Below, one piece after another: positions 1-7,733 of a stretch of 19,147 nt of DNA. This DNA comes from Thiobacillus sp. UBA3361 (GTDB lineage: Bacteria > Pseudomonadota > Gammaproteobacteria > Burkholderiales > Thiobacillaceae), in contig DEQR01000037.1 in assembly GCA_002360535.1 (NCBI GenBank), positions 1 to 19,147 of the forward strand, in the 5' to 3' direction. The translations under genes and the position numbers were made by a program. How positions within the stretch are numbered: position 1 is the first letter of the stretch; each line of letters starts with the position of its first letter. The notes beneath the pieces were generated by a model, which saw nothing but the letters and a program-made list of their open reading frames with translations, made no database searches and had not been told where the DNA came from.

Positions 1-460
1 CGGGTTTGCCCCCCAGGGCCACCAGGCCCACCGCCGCAAGGGAGAGCAGCTCCAGGGTGACATAGAGGTTGAACAGGTCGGCGGACAGGAACAGGGCGTT
101 GAGGGCCGCCAGCAGGAAGCCGGCCAGGGGCCAGAAGTGGGCCTGGTTCACCTCGCTGAAATAGGCCCGGGCATAGACCGCCAGGGGCAGGGCCACCGCC
201 TGGGTGAGCAGCAGCATGGCCACGGCCAGGCCGTCCGCCAGCAGGTCGATGCCCAGGGGCGCGCCCCAGCCGCCCACCAGGTGGGTGCGGGGGCCTTCCT
301 CCAGCACCTGACCGGCCAGGGCCAGGGCCAGGACCAGCTGCGCGGCCAGGGCGACGACGGCCAGCCGCCCTCCCCGCCCCGGCCCCATCAGGAAGGCCAG
401 GGCCGCCCAGGCCAGGGGCAGGACGACGAGCCAGGCCAGGGGGTCGAGCCAGGCCGTCAT
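1..460 (-). CDS. mnhD: Mrp Na+/H+ antiporter subunit D (MnhD/MrpD), N-terminal part, cut by window edge
   Basis: About 153 codons of the N-terminus are visible. The protein is very hydrophobic, with roughly four membrane segments, and carries the family pattern GGWGAPLGIDLLADGLA near residues 61-77 and DLFNLYVTLELLSLAAVGL near the left edge, typical of the NuoM/NuoN-like proton-pumping subunit of Mrp antiporters. In the complex this subunit forms an ion channel that exchanges Na+ for H+ across the inner membrane. The ATG at 460 is the first possible start because an in-frame TAA lies two codons upstream; a G-rich stretch about 9 bases before it may serve as ribosome binding site. It lies 661 bases beyond the end of mnhC, separated by an opposite-strand gene, so it probably needs its own promoter or readthrough. 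Whether a second D/A-like subunit follows cannot be seen. A NuoN/NuoM-like assignment cannot be fully excluded from the fragment. Confidence 0.88.
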   Translation of the reverse strand, partial: MTAWLDPLAWLVVLPLAWAALAFLMGPGRGGRLAVVALAAQLVLALALAGQVLEEGPRTHLVGGWGAPLGIDLLADGLAVAMLLLTQAVALPLAVYARAYFSEVNQAHFWPLAGFLLAALNALFLSADLFNLYVTLELLSLAAVGLVALGGKP

Positions 461-516
461 GGGCGTTTACCCCCACCGGGGCTATCATGAACATTCGACA
501 CCACCGGGAGACCACC

Positions 517-1113
517 ATGAACGACGTGCTTCCCCAATCCCGCCAATGGCTCGCCCGATTGCAGGAAACCCGCCTGCCCCTGTGGGTGGGCCTGCTGCTG
601 CTCGTCCTGCTGCTGGCCGTGTTCGCCTGGCAACAGGTGGCGGTGGGCCGCGCCGAGGCGCGCCTGGCGAATGAGCGGGCGGCCATGACGCAGAAATTCG
701 AGGCGGATCGCGCCAGCCTGGTGGGTCAGGTGCGTGAACGTGCCGCCGCCCAGGCGGAGGCATCCCGGCGCCGCTTCGCCCTGGCCCTGGCCTGGGCGGT
801 GCGCGGCGAGCTGATCCGCAACAACCTGGACCAGGTGGACCAGTACTTCGCCGAACTGGTGCGGCAGCCGGGGCACGCCCTGGTGCTGCTGGCGGCGCCG
901 GACGGCAAGGTGCTGGTGTCCACCGACCGCAGGCACCTGGGGGCCGACGCCGCCGGCCTGGTCCCGGCCGAGGCCCTGGCCCCGGCGGAAATCACCCTGC
1001 GTGCCGAGGCGGATGGCGCGAAGCTGCTGAGCATCCCGGTCATGGGCCTCAACGCCCGCCTGGGCACGGTGCTGCTGCGCTACCAGGAGGCCGATCCCCT
1101 GGCGGGACTGTAA
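517..1113 (+). CDS. Single-pass membrane protein with extracytoplasmic Cache/PAS-like domain
   Basis: 198 residues. A short cytoplasmic N-terminus is followed by one membrane helix (about residues 22-39), a charged, Ala/Arg/Glu-rich probable coiled coil (about 45-88), and a globular domain (about 90-190). The segment PDGKVLVSTDRRHLG (128-142) resembles the D-x-x-G-x-x-x-x-S-T-D-x-x-x-x-G pattern common in bacterial Cache/PAS sensor domains. No HAMP, kinase, cyclase or methyl-accepting output domain is present, so it looks like a bare sensor or an accessory subunit. I choose ATG 517 because GGGAG at 506-510 sits 6 bases before it; an upstream in-frame ATG at 487 has no good ribosome binding site. 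The gene is antisense to the flanking Mrp genes: it ends 8 bases from the end of mnhC and starts 56 bases from the start of mnhD. I do not recognise a named family; function unknown. Confidence 0.72.
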   Translation: MNDVLPQSRQWLARLQETRLPLWVGLLLLVLLLAVFAWQQVAVGRAEARLANERAAMTQKFEADRASLVGQVRERAAAQAEASRRRFALALAWAVRGELIRNNLDQVDQYFAELVRQPGHALVLLAAPDGKVLVSTDRRHLGADAAGLVPAEALAPAEITLRAEADGAKLLSIPVMGLNARLGTVLLRYQEADPLAGL

Positions 1114-1121
1114 ACGGCGCT

Positions 1122-1406
1122 TCATTCGTCCGCCTCTTCCGGGGGGATGGCCAGGCGCCGCGCCAGGGCCAGGGCCAGGGCGGTGGCCGCCACGGCCACC
1201 ACGATGCCGGTGAGCACCATGGCCTGGGGCACCGGGTCCACGCCGCCGTCCCGCTGGGCCAGGCCCACCAGCACCAGGAAGGCGCCGCTGCCCATGAGGT
1301 TGAAAGCCAGGATGCGGCGCAGGGCATGCCCCAGCAGTATCACCCCCGCCAGGCCCAGGGCGAACAGGGCCACACCGGCCAGGGCGTAGATGAGACCCGG
1401 CGTCAC
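1122..1406 (-). CDS. mnhC: Mrp antiporter subunit C (MnhC/MrpC, NuoK-like)
   Basis: 94 residues, three predicted membrane helices, the usual size for MrpC. The sequence LGHALRRILAFNLMGSGAFL (about 25-44) and DPVPQAMVLTGIVVAVAATAL (from residue 57) match the NuoK-like family, including the DP-x-PQA-x-VLT signature. MrpC is a small membrane subunit packed next to MrpA/MrpD in the antiporter complex. The start is GTG at 1406, overlapping the TGA of mnhB by four bases (GTGA), which implies translational coupling. The gene that would normally follow directly, mnhD, begins only at 460, after an opposite-strand gene. Confidence 0.88.
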   Translation of the reverse strand: MTPGLIYALAGVALFALGLAGVILLGHALRRILAFNLMGSGAFLVLVGLAQRDGGVDPVPQAMVLTGIVVAVAATALALALARRLAIPPEEADE

Positions 1407-2068
1407 GGCCGCGCCCTCCGGGCCGCCAGCACCAGGAACAGCCCCGCCAGGATCAGGCCCAGGGAAATCGTCAGGCTGGCCTCGATAAGCAGGATCAGCG
1501 TTCCCGCGTGGTCTGCCGGGTAGCGCAGCAAGGCCCCCTGCCCCAGCAGGGCAGCAGCCACCGCCAGGAACACCAGCAGGCCGCCCGCCAAGCCCAGGCG
1601 CAGCAGCAAGCCCGGGGAGGCCCAGGCGGGCAGCAGGCCGGCCAGGTGCAGCAGCACCGCCGCCCCCGCCAGCACCGCCCCGGCCTGGAAGGCGCCGCCG
1701 GGACGGTGGGCGCCGGCCCACAGCAGGTAGCCGGCCATGAGGATCATGAGGGGCACCGCCAGACGGGCCAGGGTTTGCAGCACCGGGCCGGCGGGAAGAG
1801 CGGCGGGGGCCACGCCTTCGCCCGGCCCGGCCGCCAGCATGCCCAGCAGGGCCAGCAGCAGCACCGCCACCTCCAGCAGGGTGTCGTAGCCCCGGAAGTT
1901 GAGCAGCACCGCCGTCACCGGGTGCTCCACGCCGCTCACCGCCATATGGGCCGCCACCGCCTCAGGCAGGACCGGATGGGGGGCAGGCAGTTCCAGGACG
2001 GCCGCCACCAAGGCGCCCCCCAGGCCCAGGGCCAGCAGGACCACGGCCAGGCGGGCGGCGGCGTTCAC
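1403..2068 (-). CDS. mnhB: Mrp antiporter subunit B (MnhB/MrpB)
   Basis: 221 residues with six or seven hydrophobic stretches. The central motif AGAHRPGGAFQAGAVLAGA is the MnhB signature, in which the more usual form is GA-x-x-PGGGFQAG. The N-terminal part (NFRGYDTLLEVAVLLLALLG) resembles the MbhE/MrpA C-terminal segment that often precedes the MnhB domain in group-3 type Mrp operons. GTG 2068 is the likely start: it overlaps the TGA of the preceding gene (GTGA), and GGAGG lies 7 bases before it. A further GTG at 2098 would add ten residues but lacks such a site. It acts in the inner membrane as part of the Na+/H+ antiporter. Confidence 0.87.
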   Translation of the reverse strand: MNAAARLAVVLLALGLGGALVAAVLELPAPHPVLPEAVAAHMAVSGVEHPVTAVLLNFRGYDTLLEVAVLLLALLGMLAAGPGEGVAPAALPAGPVLQTLARLAVPLMILMAGYLLWAGAHRPGGAFQAGAVLAGAAVLLHLAGLLPAWASPGLLLRLGLAGGLLVFLAVAAALLGQGALLRYPADHAGTLILLIEASLTISLGLILAGLFLVLAARRARP

Positions 2069-2325
2069 GGTTTGTCCTCCCCGGCTTGCCGTTTCCACGC
2101 CCCCAGGGCATCCAGCAGCAGGGCGCCGGTGAGGCCCGCGCCGATGGCCGCCTCCGCCAGGGCGATGTCCGGCGCCGACAGCCGCGCCCAGGCCAGGGCC
2201 ATGAGCAGGCCGAAGACGATGAACATCACCACCGCCCGGGTGAGATCCGGCGTGGCCAGGGTGCGCCAGGCGCTCCAGAGGAGGGCCAGGGCCAGCAGGA
2301 TGTCCAAGGCCAGGCTCGGGCTCAT
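2065..2325 (-). CDS. DUF4040 / MbhD-like Mrp subunit (C-terminal MrpA piece)
   Basis: 86 residues, three predicted membrane helices. The stretch SAPDIALAEAAIGAGLTGAL (about 50-69) is the DUF4040 signature, found as the MbhD subunit of membrane-bound hydrogenases and as the C-terminal domain of MrpA in seven-subunit Mrp complexes. Here it is a separate gene, meaning that the large MrpA protein is split, as in Mrp operons that replace MrpA by a NuoL/NuoM-like protein plus small subunits. It starts inside the end of mnhG (overlap 2322-2325, ATGA) and ends overlapping the GTG of mnhB. Confidence 0.85.
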   Translation of the reverse strand: MSPSLALDILLALALLWSAWRTLATPDLTRAVVMFIVFGLLMALAWARLSAPDIALAEAAIGAGLTGALLLDALGAWKRQAGEDKP

Positions 2326-2639
2326 GGCCGCTTGCCCTCCTGCCCCGCCGGCTCGATGCCCAGCTCGTGGGCGCGGCGGGCGATGGCGAAGCTCACCGCC
2401 GCGCTGGCGGCCAGCACCAGGGGCCAGACCAGCAGGATCTTCAGGGCCGCCGCCAGGTTCTCCGCCTGGAGGGCCAGCCCCAGCACCAGCAGGCCCAGGC
2501 CCAGGTTGTCCGCCTTGGTCAGCGCGTGCAGACGGGCATAGACGTCGGGAAAGCGCAGCAGGCCCAGGGTGCCGGCCAGGTAGAAGCCGGCCCCGGCCAG
2601 CAGCAGGCCGGCGCTGATCCAGTCAGGCAGGGTCGTCAT
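2322..2639 (-). CDS. mnhG: Mrp antiporter subunit G (MnhG/MrpG)
   Basis: 105 residues with three membrane helices. The motif LGLLRFPDVYARLHALTKAD (about 26-45) is diagnostic for the MnhG/PhaG family. MrpG is a small membrane subunit needed for assembly and function of the antiporter. The gene starts 17 bases inside the end of mnhF (2623-2639) and its stop overlaps the start of the DUF4040 gene, so it lies in a tightly coupled operon. Confidence 0.93.
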   Translation of the reverse strand: MTTLPDWISAGLLLAGAGFYLAGTLGLLRFPDVYARLHALTKADNLGLGLLVLGLALQAENLAAALKILLVWPLVLAASAAVSFAIARRAHELGIEPAGQEGKRP

Positions 2640-2910
2640 GGCCTTCCTCCGTCTTGTGCCAGCCGCGCCGGGCGAAGGCCACGCCGGCGATGGCGGCCAG
2701 CAGGGCCAGGACCAGGGCGGTGTCCACCAGGGGCATGGAGACCCCGTCGCCGGCGTGGGCCAGCAACAGCAGCACGCCCACCCCGGTGGTGCCGAACAGC
2801 AGGGCCGCCAGCATGCGGTCCGCCGCCGTGGGACCCCGGGCCGCGCGCACCAGGGCCGCCAGCAGATTCAGCAACAGGAACAGGGCCAGGGGCCCTTCCA
2901 GGCCGGTCAT
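2623..2910 (-). CDS. mnhF: Mrp antiporter subunit F (MnhF/MrpF)
   Basis: 95 residues with three hydrophobic helices. The motif RAARGPTAADRMLAALLFG (about 22-40) matches the GP-x-x-x-DR pattern of the MnhF/PhaF family. The last dozen residues are charged and cytoplasmic. ATG 2910 overlaps the stop of mnhE by four bases (ATGA). It is a small membrane subunit of the multi-subunit Na+/H+ antiporter. Confidence 0.92.
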   Translation of the reverse strand: MTGLEGPLALFLLLNLLAALVRAARGPTAADRMLAALLFGTTGVGVLLLLAHAGDGVSMPLVDTALVLALLAAIAGVAFARRGWHKTEEGHDDPA

Positions 2911-3374
2911 GGGCCGGTCCTCCACAGGCATGCGATGCGCGCCTCCGCCTGGCGCACCTCCTCGGCGATGGGCAGGCGGGCATCCAGCACGTGCAGGCGC
3001 AGGCGGTCGCCCGCCAGGCGCACGCTGACGGTGCCCGGCAGCAGGTTCAGGGTGTTCACCAGCAGCACCCGGGGCAGGCCATCGGGCAGGGCCACGGGCA
3101 CGTCCACCAGGGCCGGGGCCAGGTCCATGGCGGGACGGAAGGCCCGGACCGCCACCTGGACGCCGCCCTTGAAGGACTGCGCCAGGAAGAAACCGGCGAA
3201 CCCCAGCAGGCCCGTCGGAGACAGCCGTCCGGCACCGGGCGGCGCCAGATACAGGCTGGCGGCCAGGGCCGCGGCCACGCTCACCACGCCCACGCCCCAG
3301 CTGTCGGCGCGGCCTTCGGCCAGCACCCACCAGACCAGGGCGAAGGCCGTGCCCCGGAGCAGGACGGCGCCCAT
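2907..3374 (-). CDS. mnhE: Mrp antiporter subunit E (MnhE/MrpE)
   Basis: 155 residues. Two hydrophobic blocks (about 5-45 and 55-70) are followed by a soluble part containing LPDGLPRVLLVNTLNLLPGT (about 96-115), the MnhE signature, in which the segment N-T-(L/I)-x-L-x-PGT is conserved. The C-terminal cytoplasmic domain continues to residue 155. ATG 3374 shares one base with the stop of the upstream DUF502 gene (TGATG), so the two are probably co-translated. MrpE is an accessory membrane subunit of the antiporter. Confidence 0.92.
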   Translation of the reverse strand: MGAVLLRGTAFALVWWVLAEGRADSWGVGVVSVAAALAASLYLAPPGAGRLSPTGLLGFAGFFLAQSFKGGVQVAVRAFRPAMDLAPALVDVPVALPDGLPRVLLVNTLNLLPGTVSVRLAGDRLRLHVLDARLPIAEEVRQAEARIACLWRTGP

Positions 3375-4066
3375 CACGGCCGGGGCTCCCCGGGGGGCGG
3401 GTTGGCGAAGCGCAGCCTGTCCGGGGCGTTGGTGCCGCCGGTCATGACGAAGGCCATGGCCTCCTCCACGCTCCAGTCGGTCTGCACCAGGTCCTCCACG
3501 GGCACCACCTCGATGTAGCCGGAGGTGGGGTTGGGGGAGGTGGGCACATAGACCGCCGCCAGTTGCCGCCCGGTGTCCGGGTCGGTCATAACCTTGGTGA
3601 CGAAGCCCACCGCCTTCATCTCCGGCGAGGGGAAGGCGATGAGCACCACCCGCTGGCCGGATACCGGCGGCTGGCGCAGGGTCTCCAGGAAGCGCTTGGT
3701 GGCGCTGTAGATGGTCTGCACCAGGGGCAGTCTTTCCAGCAGGCGTTCCGTGAAGGCGATGAGGCGCCGGCCCACCACCACCGAGGTGAGCAGGCCCACG
3801 ACGTAAAGCCCGGCCAGGGTCGCCAGGGCGGCCAGTACGTACTGCACCACGGGAAGCACCAGCCAGTCGGCCAGGATTTCCGAGAAGGGCCGCACACCCC
3901 GGGCCAGGCCCCGCAGGAAGGGTGCCCCCGTCTTGGCCAGCAGGCTGAAGAGAAAGTCCAGCACCAGCCAGGTCACCCACAGGGGCGCCACGGTAAAGAA
4001 GCCGATGAGCAGATAGCGGCCGAAGTGGGCGCCGCCTGACGGGGCTTTGGCAGGGCTGCTATCCAT
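3374..4066 (-). CDS. DUF502 family membrane protein
   Basis: 230 residues. Two hydrophobic regions (about 20-45 and 70-100) are followed by a soluble C-terminal half. The patterns LIGFFTVAPLWVTWLVLDFL (about 21-40), LPLVQTIYSATKRFLETL (from about 133) and YVPTSPNPTSGYIEVVP (from about 177) are characteristic of DUF502, a widespread bacterial inner-membrane family without an assigned biochemical role. The stop overlaps the start of mnhE by one base, so it heads the Mrp cluster. It starts 33 bases after the exchanger gene, with no obvious Shine-Dalgarno sequence there. A link to Na+/H+ exchange is only suggested by this coupling. Confidence 0.88.
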   Translation of the reverse strand: MDSSPAKAPSGGAHFGRYLLIGFFTVAPLWVTWLVLDFLFSLLAKTGAPFLRGLARGVRPFSEILADWLVLPVVQYVLAALATLAGLYVVGLLTSVVVGRRLIAFTERLLERLPLVQTIYSATKRFLETLRQPPVSGQRVVLIAFPSPEMKAVGFVTKVMTDPDTGRQLAAVYVPTSPNPTSGYIEVVPVEDLVQTDWSVEEAMAFVMTGGTNAPDRLRFANPPPGEPRP

Positions 4067-4099
4067 GGCGCGGGGGGGCGATGGGGGCGGTGCAAGGGG

Positions 4100-5182
4100 T
4101 CATGGCCGGAGGCTCCGCCAGTACCGCCAGGCCAGCACCATGAGGGTGACGGCTACCAAAGGCAGGACGAAGCTCCCCATCACCGCGCCATAGCCATCCA
4201 AAGCATCATGGCCGCTGGCGTGGAGAATCAGGTACAGGGTATAGGCGGCATACAGGGACAGGAACATGGCCCCTTCCCAGCGGTCGATGCGGTTGCCGGT
4301 GAAGAACACGGGCAGACAGGCCACGGCCACCGCCACCATGATCGGGATGTCGAAGGCCAGCATGGACGGCGCCACGGCCAGTGACGCCGGGGCCACGCTG
4401 GCGGAAATGCCCAGTACTGCCAGGATGTTGAAGATGTTGCTTCCCATCACGTTGCCCACGGCGATGTCCCTCTCGCCACGCAGGGCCGCCATCACCGAGG
4501 TGGCCACCTCGGGCAGGGAAGTGCCTGCGGCGACGATGGTGAGGCCGATGACCAGTTCGCTCACCCCCAGGGCGCGGGCGAAGCCGACGGCCGCTTCCAC
4601 CAGCCAGTGGGCGCCCAATACCAACAGGGCCAACCCCACCAGCATGAGCATCACCTGCACACCCCAATGGGCATCCCAACCCTTTGGCGGCCCGTCGAAG
4701 GCGTCTTCGTACTCCACTTCCACCTCGGCCTGGACCGCGGCGGTCTCCCCCCGGCTCTGGCGAATGAGCAGCACCGTGTAGCCCATCACCAGGCCGGCCA
4801 GCAGCAAGCCCTCCCAGCGGCCGATGCCCCCGTCCAGGGCCAGGGCCCACAACAGCAGGCTGGCGCCGATCATGACGGGCACCTCCTGGCGGACCACCTG
4901 CTGATGCACCACCAGGGGGGTGATGAGGGCGGACAGGCCCAGGATCACCAGCACGTTGAACAGATTGCTGCCCACCACGTTGCCCAGGGCAATGTCCACC
5001 TGGCCGGACCAGGCGGACTGCACGCTGACGGCCATCTCCGGCGCGCTGGTGCCGAAGGCCACCACCGTGAGTCCCACCACCAGGGGGGTGATGCCCAGGG
5101 ACAGGGCCAGCCGGGAGGCCCCCCGCACCAGGAACTCGGCCCCCAGGATCAGCGCCACCAGTCCCACAACGAACAGCAACAT
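4100..5182 (-). CDS. CaCA family Na+/Ca2+ exchanger-like antiporter (YrbG type)
   Basis: 360 residues with about ten membrane helices in two inverted halves. Each half carries the alpha-repeat motifs: GTSAPE at 44-49 with GNVVGSNLFN at 67-76, and GTSLPE at 220-225 with GNVMGSNIFN at 243-252. An acidic cytoplasmic loop (about 150-172, EVEVEYEDAFD) separates the halves. The length and layout fit prokaryotic K+-dependent or -independent Na+/Ca2+ exchangers, which use the inward Na+ gradient to expel a divalent cation. The ATG at 5182 has GAGGAG six bases upstream. The gene follows the UPF0114 gene after 63 bases containing two short palindromes but no T-run. The transported cation cannot be told from sequence. 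Confidence 0.9.
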   Translation of the reverse strand: MLLFVVGLVALILGAEFLVRGASRLALSLGITPLVVGLTVVAFGTSAPEMAVSVQSAWSGQVDIALGNVVGSNLFNVLVILGLSALITPLVVHQQVVRQEVPVMIGASLLLWALALDGGIGRWEGLLLAGLVMGYTVLLIRQSRGETAAVQAEVEVEYEDAFDGPPKGWDAHWGVQVMLMLVGLALLVLGAHWLVEAAVGFARALGVSELVIGLTIVAAGTSLPEVATSVMAALRGERDIAVGNVMGSNIFNILAVLGISASVAPASLAVAPSMLAFDIPIMVAVAVACLPVFFTGNRIDRWEGAMFLSLYAAYTLYLILHASGHDALDGYGAVMGSFVLPLVAVTLMVLAWRYWRSLRP

Positions 5183-5245
5183 GCGTTCTCCTCGAGTTCA
5201 CGGCCAGCCATGGCCGGTCATTCGGGGGCGCGCCCGGGCCTGAAA

Positions 5246-5779
5246 TCAGGCCCCGTGGTCCCCTACGCCGTGGCCAACTGCCTTGCCGGCGGTGATGCGG
5301 TCCATCACCGCGAACAGCACGCCGGACACCACGAAGGTCATGTGGATGCCCACCTTCCAGGCCAATTGTTCGTTGGTGAGGCTCTCCACGTGCATGAAAG
5401 CCTTGAGCAGTTCGATACCGGAAATGGCGACGATGGAGCCGATGAGCTTCATCTTCAGCTCGGCGAAGCCCACGTGGCCCATCCAGCCGGGCCAGTCCTC
5501 GTGCTCGGCGGCGTCGAAGCGGGACACAAAGTTCTCGTAGCCGGCGAAGACGATGATGATGAGCAGGTTGGCCACCATCACCACGTCCACCAGGGACAGC
5601 ACGCCGATGATCACGTCGCCTCCCCCGCCGGTGAACACCAGGGGGACGAAGTGGATGAATTCCTTGGCGAACTTCACCAGCAGCAGGGCCAGGGCCAGCA
5701 CCAGCCCCAGGTAGAAGGGCACCAGCAGCCAGCGGCTGGCGAAGAGCATGCGCTCCAGGCGGTTTTCCATGTGTTTCAT
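5246..5779 (-). CDS. UPF0114 (YqhA-like) membrane protein
   Basis: 177 residues; the Escherichia coli YqhA family is of similar size. Three to four membrane helices lie at about 14-35, 56-80, 112-130 and 146-160. The start, ENRLERMLFASRWLLVPFYL (5-24), and the central segment GYENFVSRFD (80-89) are typical of UPF0114/TIGR00645. The biochemical role of the family is unknown. ATG 5779 overlaps the stop of the TerC gene (ATGA); a second ATG three codons in (5770) is possible. It is the last gene of the htpX-terC-UPF0114 run. Confidence 0.88.
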   Translation of the reverse strand: MKHMENRLERMLFASRWLLVPFYLGLVLALALLLVKFAKEFIHFVPLVFTGGGGDVIIGVLSLVDVVMVANLLIIIVFAGYENFVSRFDAAEHEDWPGWMGHVGFAELKMKLIGSIVAISGIELLKAFMHVESLTNEQLAWKVGIHMTFVVSGVLFAVMDRITAGKAVGHGVGDHGA

Positions 5780-6741
5780 GCGTTGACCTCTTTTTTGCGG
5801 GTGGCCGCCAGACTGGCGGCAACGGATGTGGCGAGGATAACAGCCACCATGCCCAGCGCCAGACCGATGGGCACCTTGTAGATGTCGGCGATGAGCATTT
5901 TCACGCCCACGAACACCAGCACCAGGGCCAGGCCGTACTTGAGCAGGTGGAAGCGGCCGTTCAGGTCCGCCAGCAGGAAATACAGTGAGCGCAGGCCCAT
6001 GATGGCGAAGATGTTGGAGGTGAAGACGATGAAGGGGTCGGTGGTGATGGCGAAGATGGCCGGGATGCTGTCCACGGCGAAGATCACGTCCGAGGTTTCG
6101 ATCAACATCAGCACCAGGAACAGGGGCGTGAACCAGCGCGCGCCATCTCGCATCACCGTGAAGCGTTCGCCGTGGTACTCGTGGGTGATGCGCAGATGAC
6201 CACGCATCCACTTCAGCACCGGGTTGGCGTTCAGGTCCGCCGACTTGTCGGCGAAGATCAGCATCTTGAAGCCGGTGATCACCAGGAAGGCCCCGAACAG
6301 GTACAGCACCCAGTGGAACTGCTGCACCAGCCAGGCGCCCCCCAGGATCATGGCGGCCCGCATGACGATGGCCCCCAGCACGCCGTAGATCAGCACCCGG
6401 CGCTGGTACTCCGCCGGCACGGCGAAGAAGCCGAAGATCATGATGAAGACGAAGATGTTGTCCACCGACAGGGACAGCTCGATGAGGTAGCCTGTGAGGA
6501 ATTCCAGGGCCTTGGCATTGGCCACCGCCCTCCCCGCTGTGCCGTCCAGCCACCACCACAGCAGCCCGGCGAAGGACAGGGACAGGGTGACCCACACCCC
6601 GGTCCAGCCCAGGGCCTCCTTGGCGGACACCTTGTGGGCGGACTTGCCCCCCAGGACGAACAGGTCCAGGGCCAGCATGGCCAGGACGAAGGCGATGAAG
6701 CCGGCCCAAAAGACCGGCGTGACCACGCTGGCCAGTTCCAT
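5776..6741 (-). CDS. TerC family integral membrane protein (Alx-like)
   Basis: 321 residues with about eight or nine membrane helices, the length of the Alx/TerC subgroup. Two acidic membrane motifs characteristic of the family are present: ELSLSVDNIFVFIMIFGFFA (about 89-108) and LIETSDVIFAVDSIPAIFAI (from about 215). Characterised TerC/Alx proteins are linked to manganese export and alkaline-pH or tellurite responses; the intramembrane aspartates are thought to bind the metal. The ATG follows the TAA of htpX directly (TAAATG), so the pair should be co-translated. The substrate here is inferred only from family. Confidence 0.92.
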   Translation of the reverse strand: MELASVVTPVFWAGFIAFVLAMLALDLFVLGGKSAHKVSAKEALGWTGVWVTLSLSFAGLLWWWLDGTAGRAVANAKALEFLTGYLIELSLSVDNIFVFIMIFGFFAVPAEYQRRVLIYGVLGAIVMRAAMILGGAWLVQQFHWVLYLFGAFLVITGFKMLIFADKSADLNANPVLKWMRGHLRITHEYHGERFTVMRDGARWFTPLFLVLMLIETSDVIFAVDSIPAIFAITTDPFIVFTSNIFAIMGLRSLYFLLADLNGRFHLLKYGLALVLVFVGVKMLIADIYKVPIGLALGMVAVILATSVAASLAATRKKEVNA

Positions 6742-7632
6742 TTAGCGGCGCACGCCCTGCTCGGCCGCTTCCAGGGCGGCGATGCGCTCCTCGATGGGCG
6801 GATGGGTCATGAACAGGCGCTTGAGGCCGCCGCCCCCGCCGCCGGCGATGCCGAAGGCCGCCATCTTGTCCGGCAGGGGTGCCGGGTGCAGGCTGCCCAG
6901 GCGCTTCAGGGCGTTGATCATGGCCTGGCGGCCGGCCAGGCTGGCGCCGCCCCGGTCGGCGCGGAATTCCCGCTGGCGGGAGAACCACATGACGATGATG
7001 GAGGCCAGGATGCCCAGCACCAACTCGGCGATGATCATGGTGACGAAGAAGGCCGGGCCGTGACCCCGCTCGGTCTTGAACACCACCTTGTCCACCACGT
7101 GGCCGATGACCCTGGACAGGAACATGACGAAGGTGTTCACCACCCCCTGGATCAGGGCCATGGTCACCATGTCGCCGTTGGCGGCGTGGGACACCTCGTG
7201 GGCCAGCACGGCCTCGGCCTCCTCCTTGGTCATGCTGCGCAAGAGCCCGGTGGACACGGCCACCAGGGAGCTGTTCTTGCTCATGCCGGTGGCGAAGGCG
7301 TTCACCTCGGGGGAATCGTAGATGGCCACCTCGGGCATCCTGATGCCGGCGGCCTGGGCCTGGCGCCGCACCGTTTCCACCAGCCAGATTTCCTCGGGGG
7401 TGCGGGGATCGGTGATGACCTGGGCCCCCGTGGACATCTTGGCCGTCCACTTGGAAATGGCCAGGGAGATGAAGGCGCCGCCGAAGCCCATGACGGCGGC
7501 GAAGATCAGCAGGGCCTGGAGGTTCAGCCCCTGCTCGTTCAGGTAGGGCTCCACCCCCAGCAGGCGCATGGTGACGGAGAGCACCAGCACGATGGCCAGG
7601 TTGGTGGCCAGGAAAAGAGCGATGCGTTTCAT
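6742..7632 (-). CDS. htpX: Membrane-bound zinc metalloprotease HtpX
   Basis: 296 residues, close to the 293 of Escherichia coli HtpX. Two N-terminal helices (about 4-22 and 38-58) precede the M48 peptidase domain, which holds the zinc motif HEVSH at 145-149 and a downstream R-E-F-R-A-D segment providing the third ligand; two further helices lie between about 157 and 210. A glycine run precedes the C-terminal THPPIEERIAAL segment typical of the family. HtpX degrades misfolded membrane proteins. Start ATG 7632 begins MKRIALF, the usual HtpX N-terminus; an in-frame ATG at 7668 would add 12 non-conserved residues. The gene is divergent from nhaR and leads the operon with terC and UPF0114. Confidence 0.95.
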   Translation of the reverse strand: MKRIALFLATNLAIVLVLSVTMRLLGVEPYLNEQGLNLQALLIFAAVMGFGGAFISLAISKWTAKMSTGAQVITDPRTPEEIWLVETVRRQAQAAGIRMPEVAIYDSPEVNAFATGMSKNSSLVAVSTGLLRSMTKEEAEAVLAHEVSHAANGDMVTMALIQGVVNTFVMFLSRVIGHVVDKVVFKTERGHGPAFFVTMIIAELVLGILASIIVMWFSRQREFRADRGGASLAGRQAMINALKRLGSLHPAPLPDKMAAFGIAGGGGGGLKRLFMTHPPIEERIAALEAAEQGVRR

Positions 7633-7733
7633 GTTGCGTACCCCAAAGAAGGCCATGACAGCGTGCATCCTAGACTGGAAAATTCATCAGATAAATTCGA
7701 ATATTCCTTACAAACAATTCGTCCATATCGAAG
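7633..7733. promoter_or_regulatory. Divergent htpX/nhaR intergenic region with possible operator
   Basis: This 101-base gap is strikingly AT-rich compared with its surroundings and must hold promoters for both directions. It contains the 8-base palindrome ATTCGAAT at 7695-7702 and four copies of ATTC on the plus strand at 7682, 7695, 7703 and 7717. LysR-type regulators usually bind in the region shared with a divergent gene, so NhaR autoregulation here is plausible. No -35/-10 pair stands out enough for me to assign one. Confidence 0.45.

Noticed and set aside
5183..5245. Palindromes CGGCCA...TGGCCG (5201-5216) and GGGCGCGCCC (5226-5235) as a terminator after the UPF0114 gene
   Set aside because: Neither is followed by a T-run on either strand; short palindromes are common by chance at this GC content.
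4206..7450. Very long minus-strand frames (538 and 734 residues) across the CaCA, UPF0114, TerC and HtpX genes
   Set aside because: They are GC-rich shadow frames with low-complexity Gly/Arg/Pro/His composition; the real genes in other frames have clear family motifs. Only the last 177 residues of the longer frame are the true UPF0114 protein.
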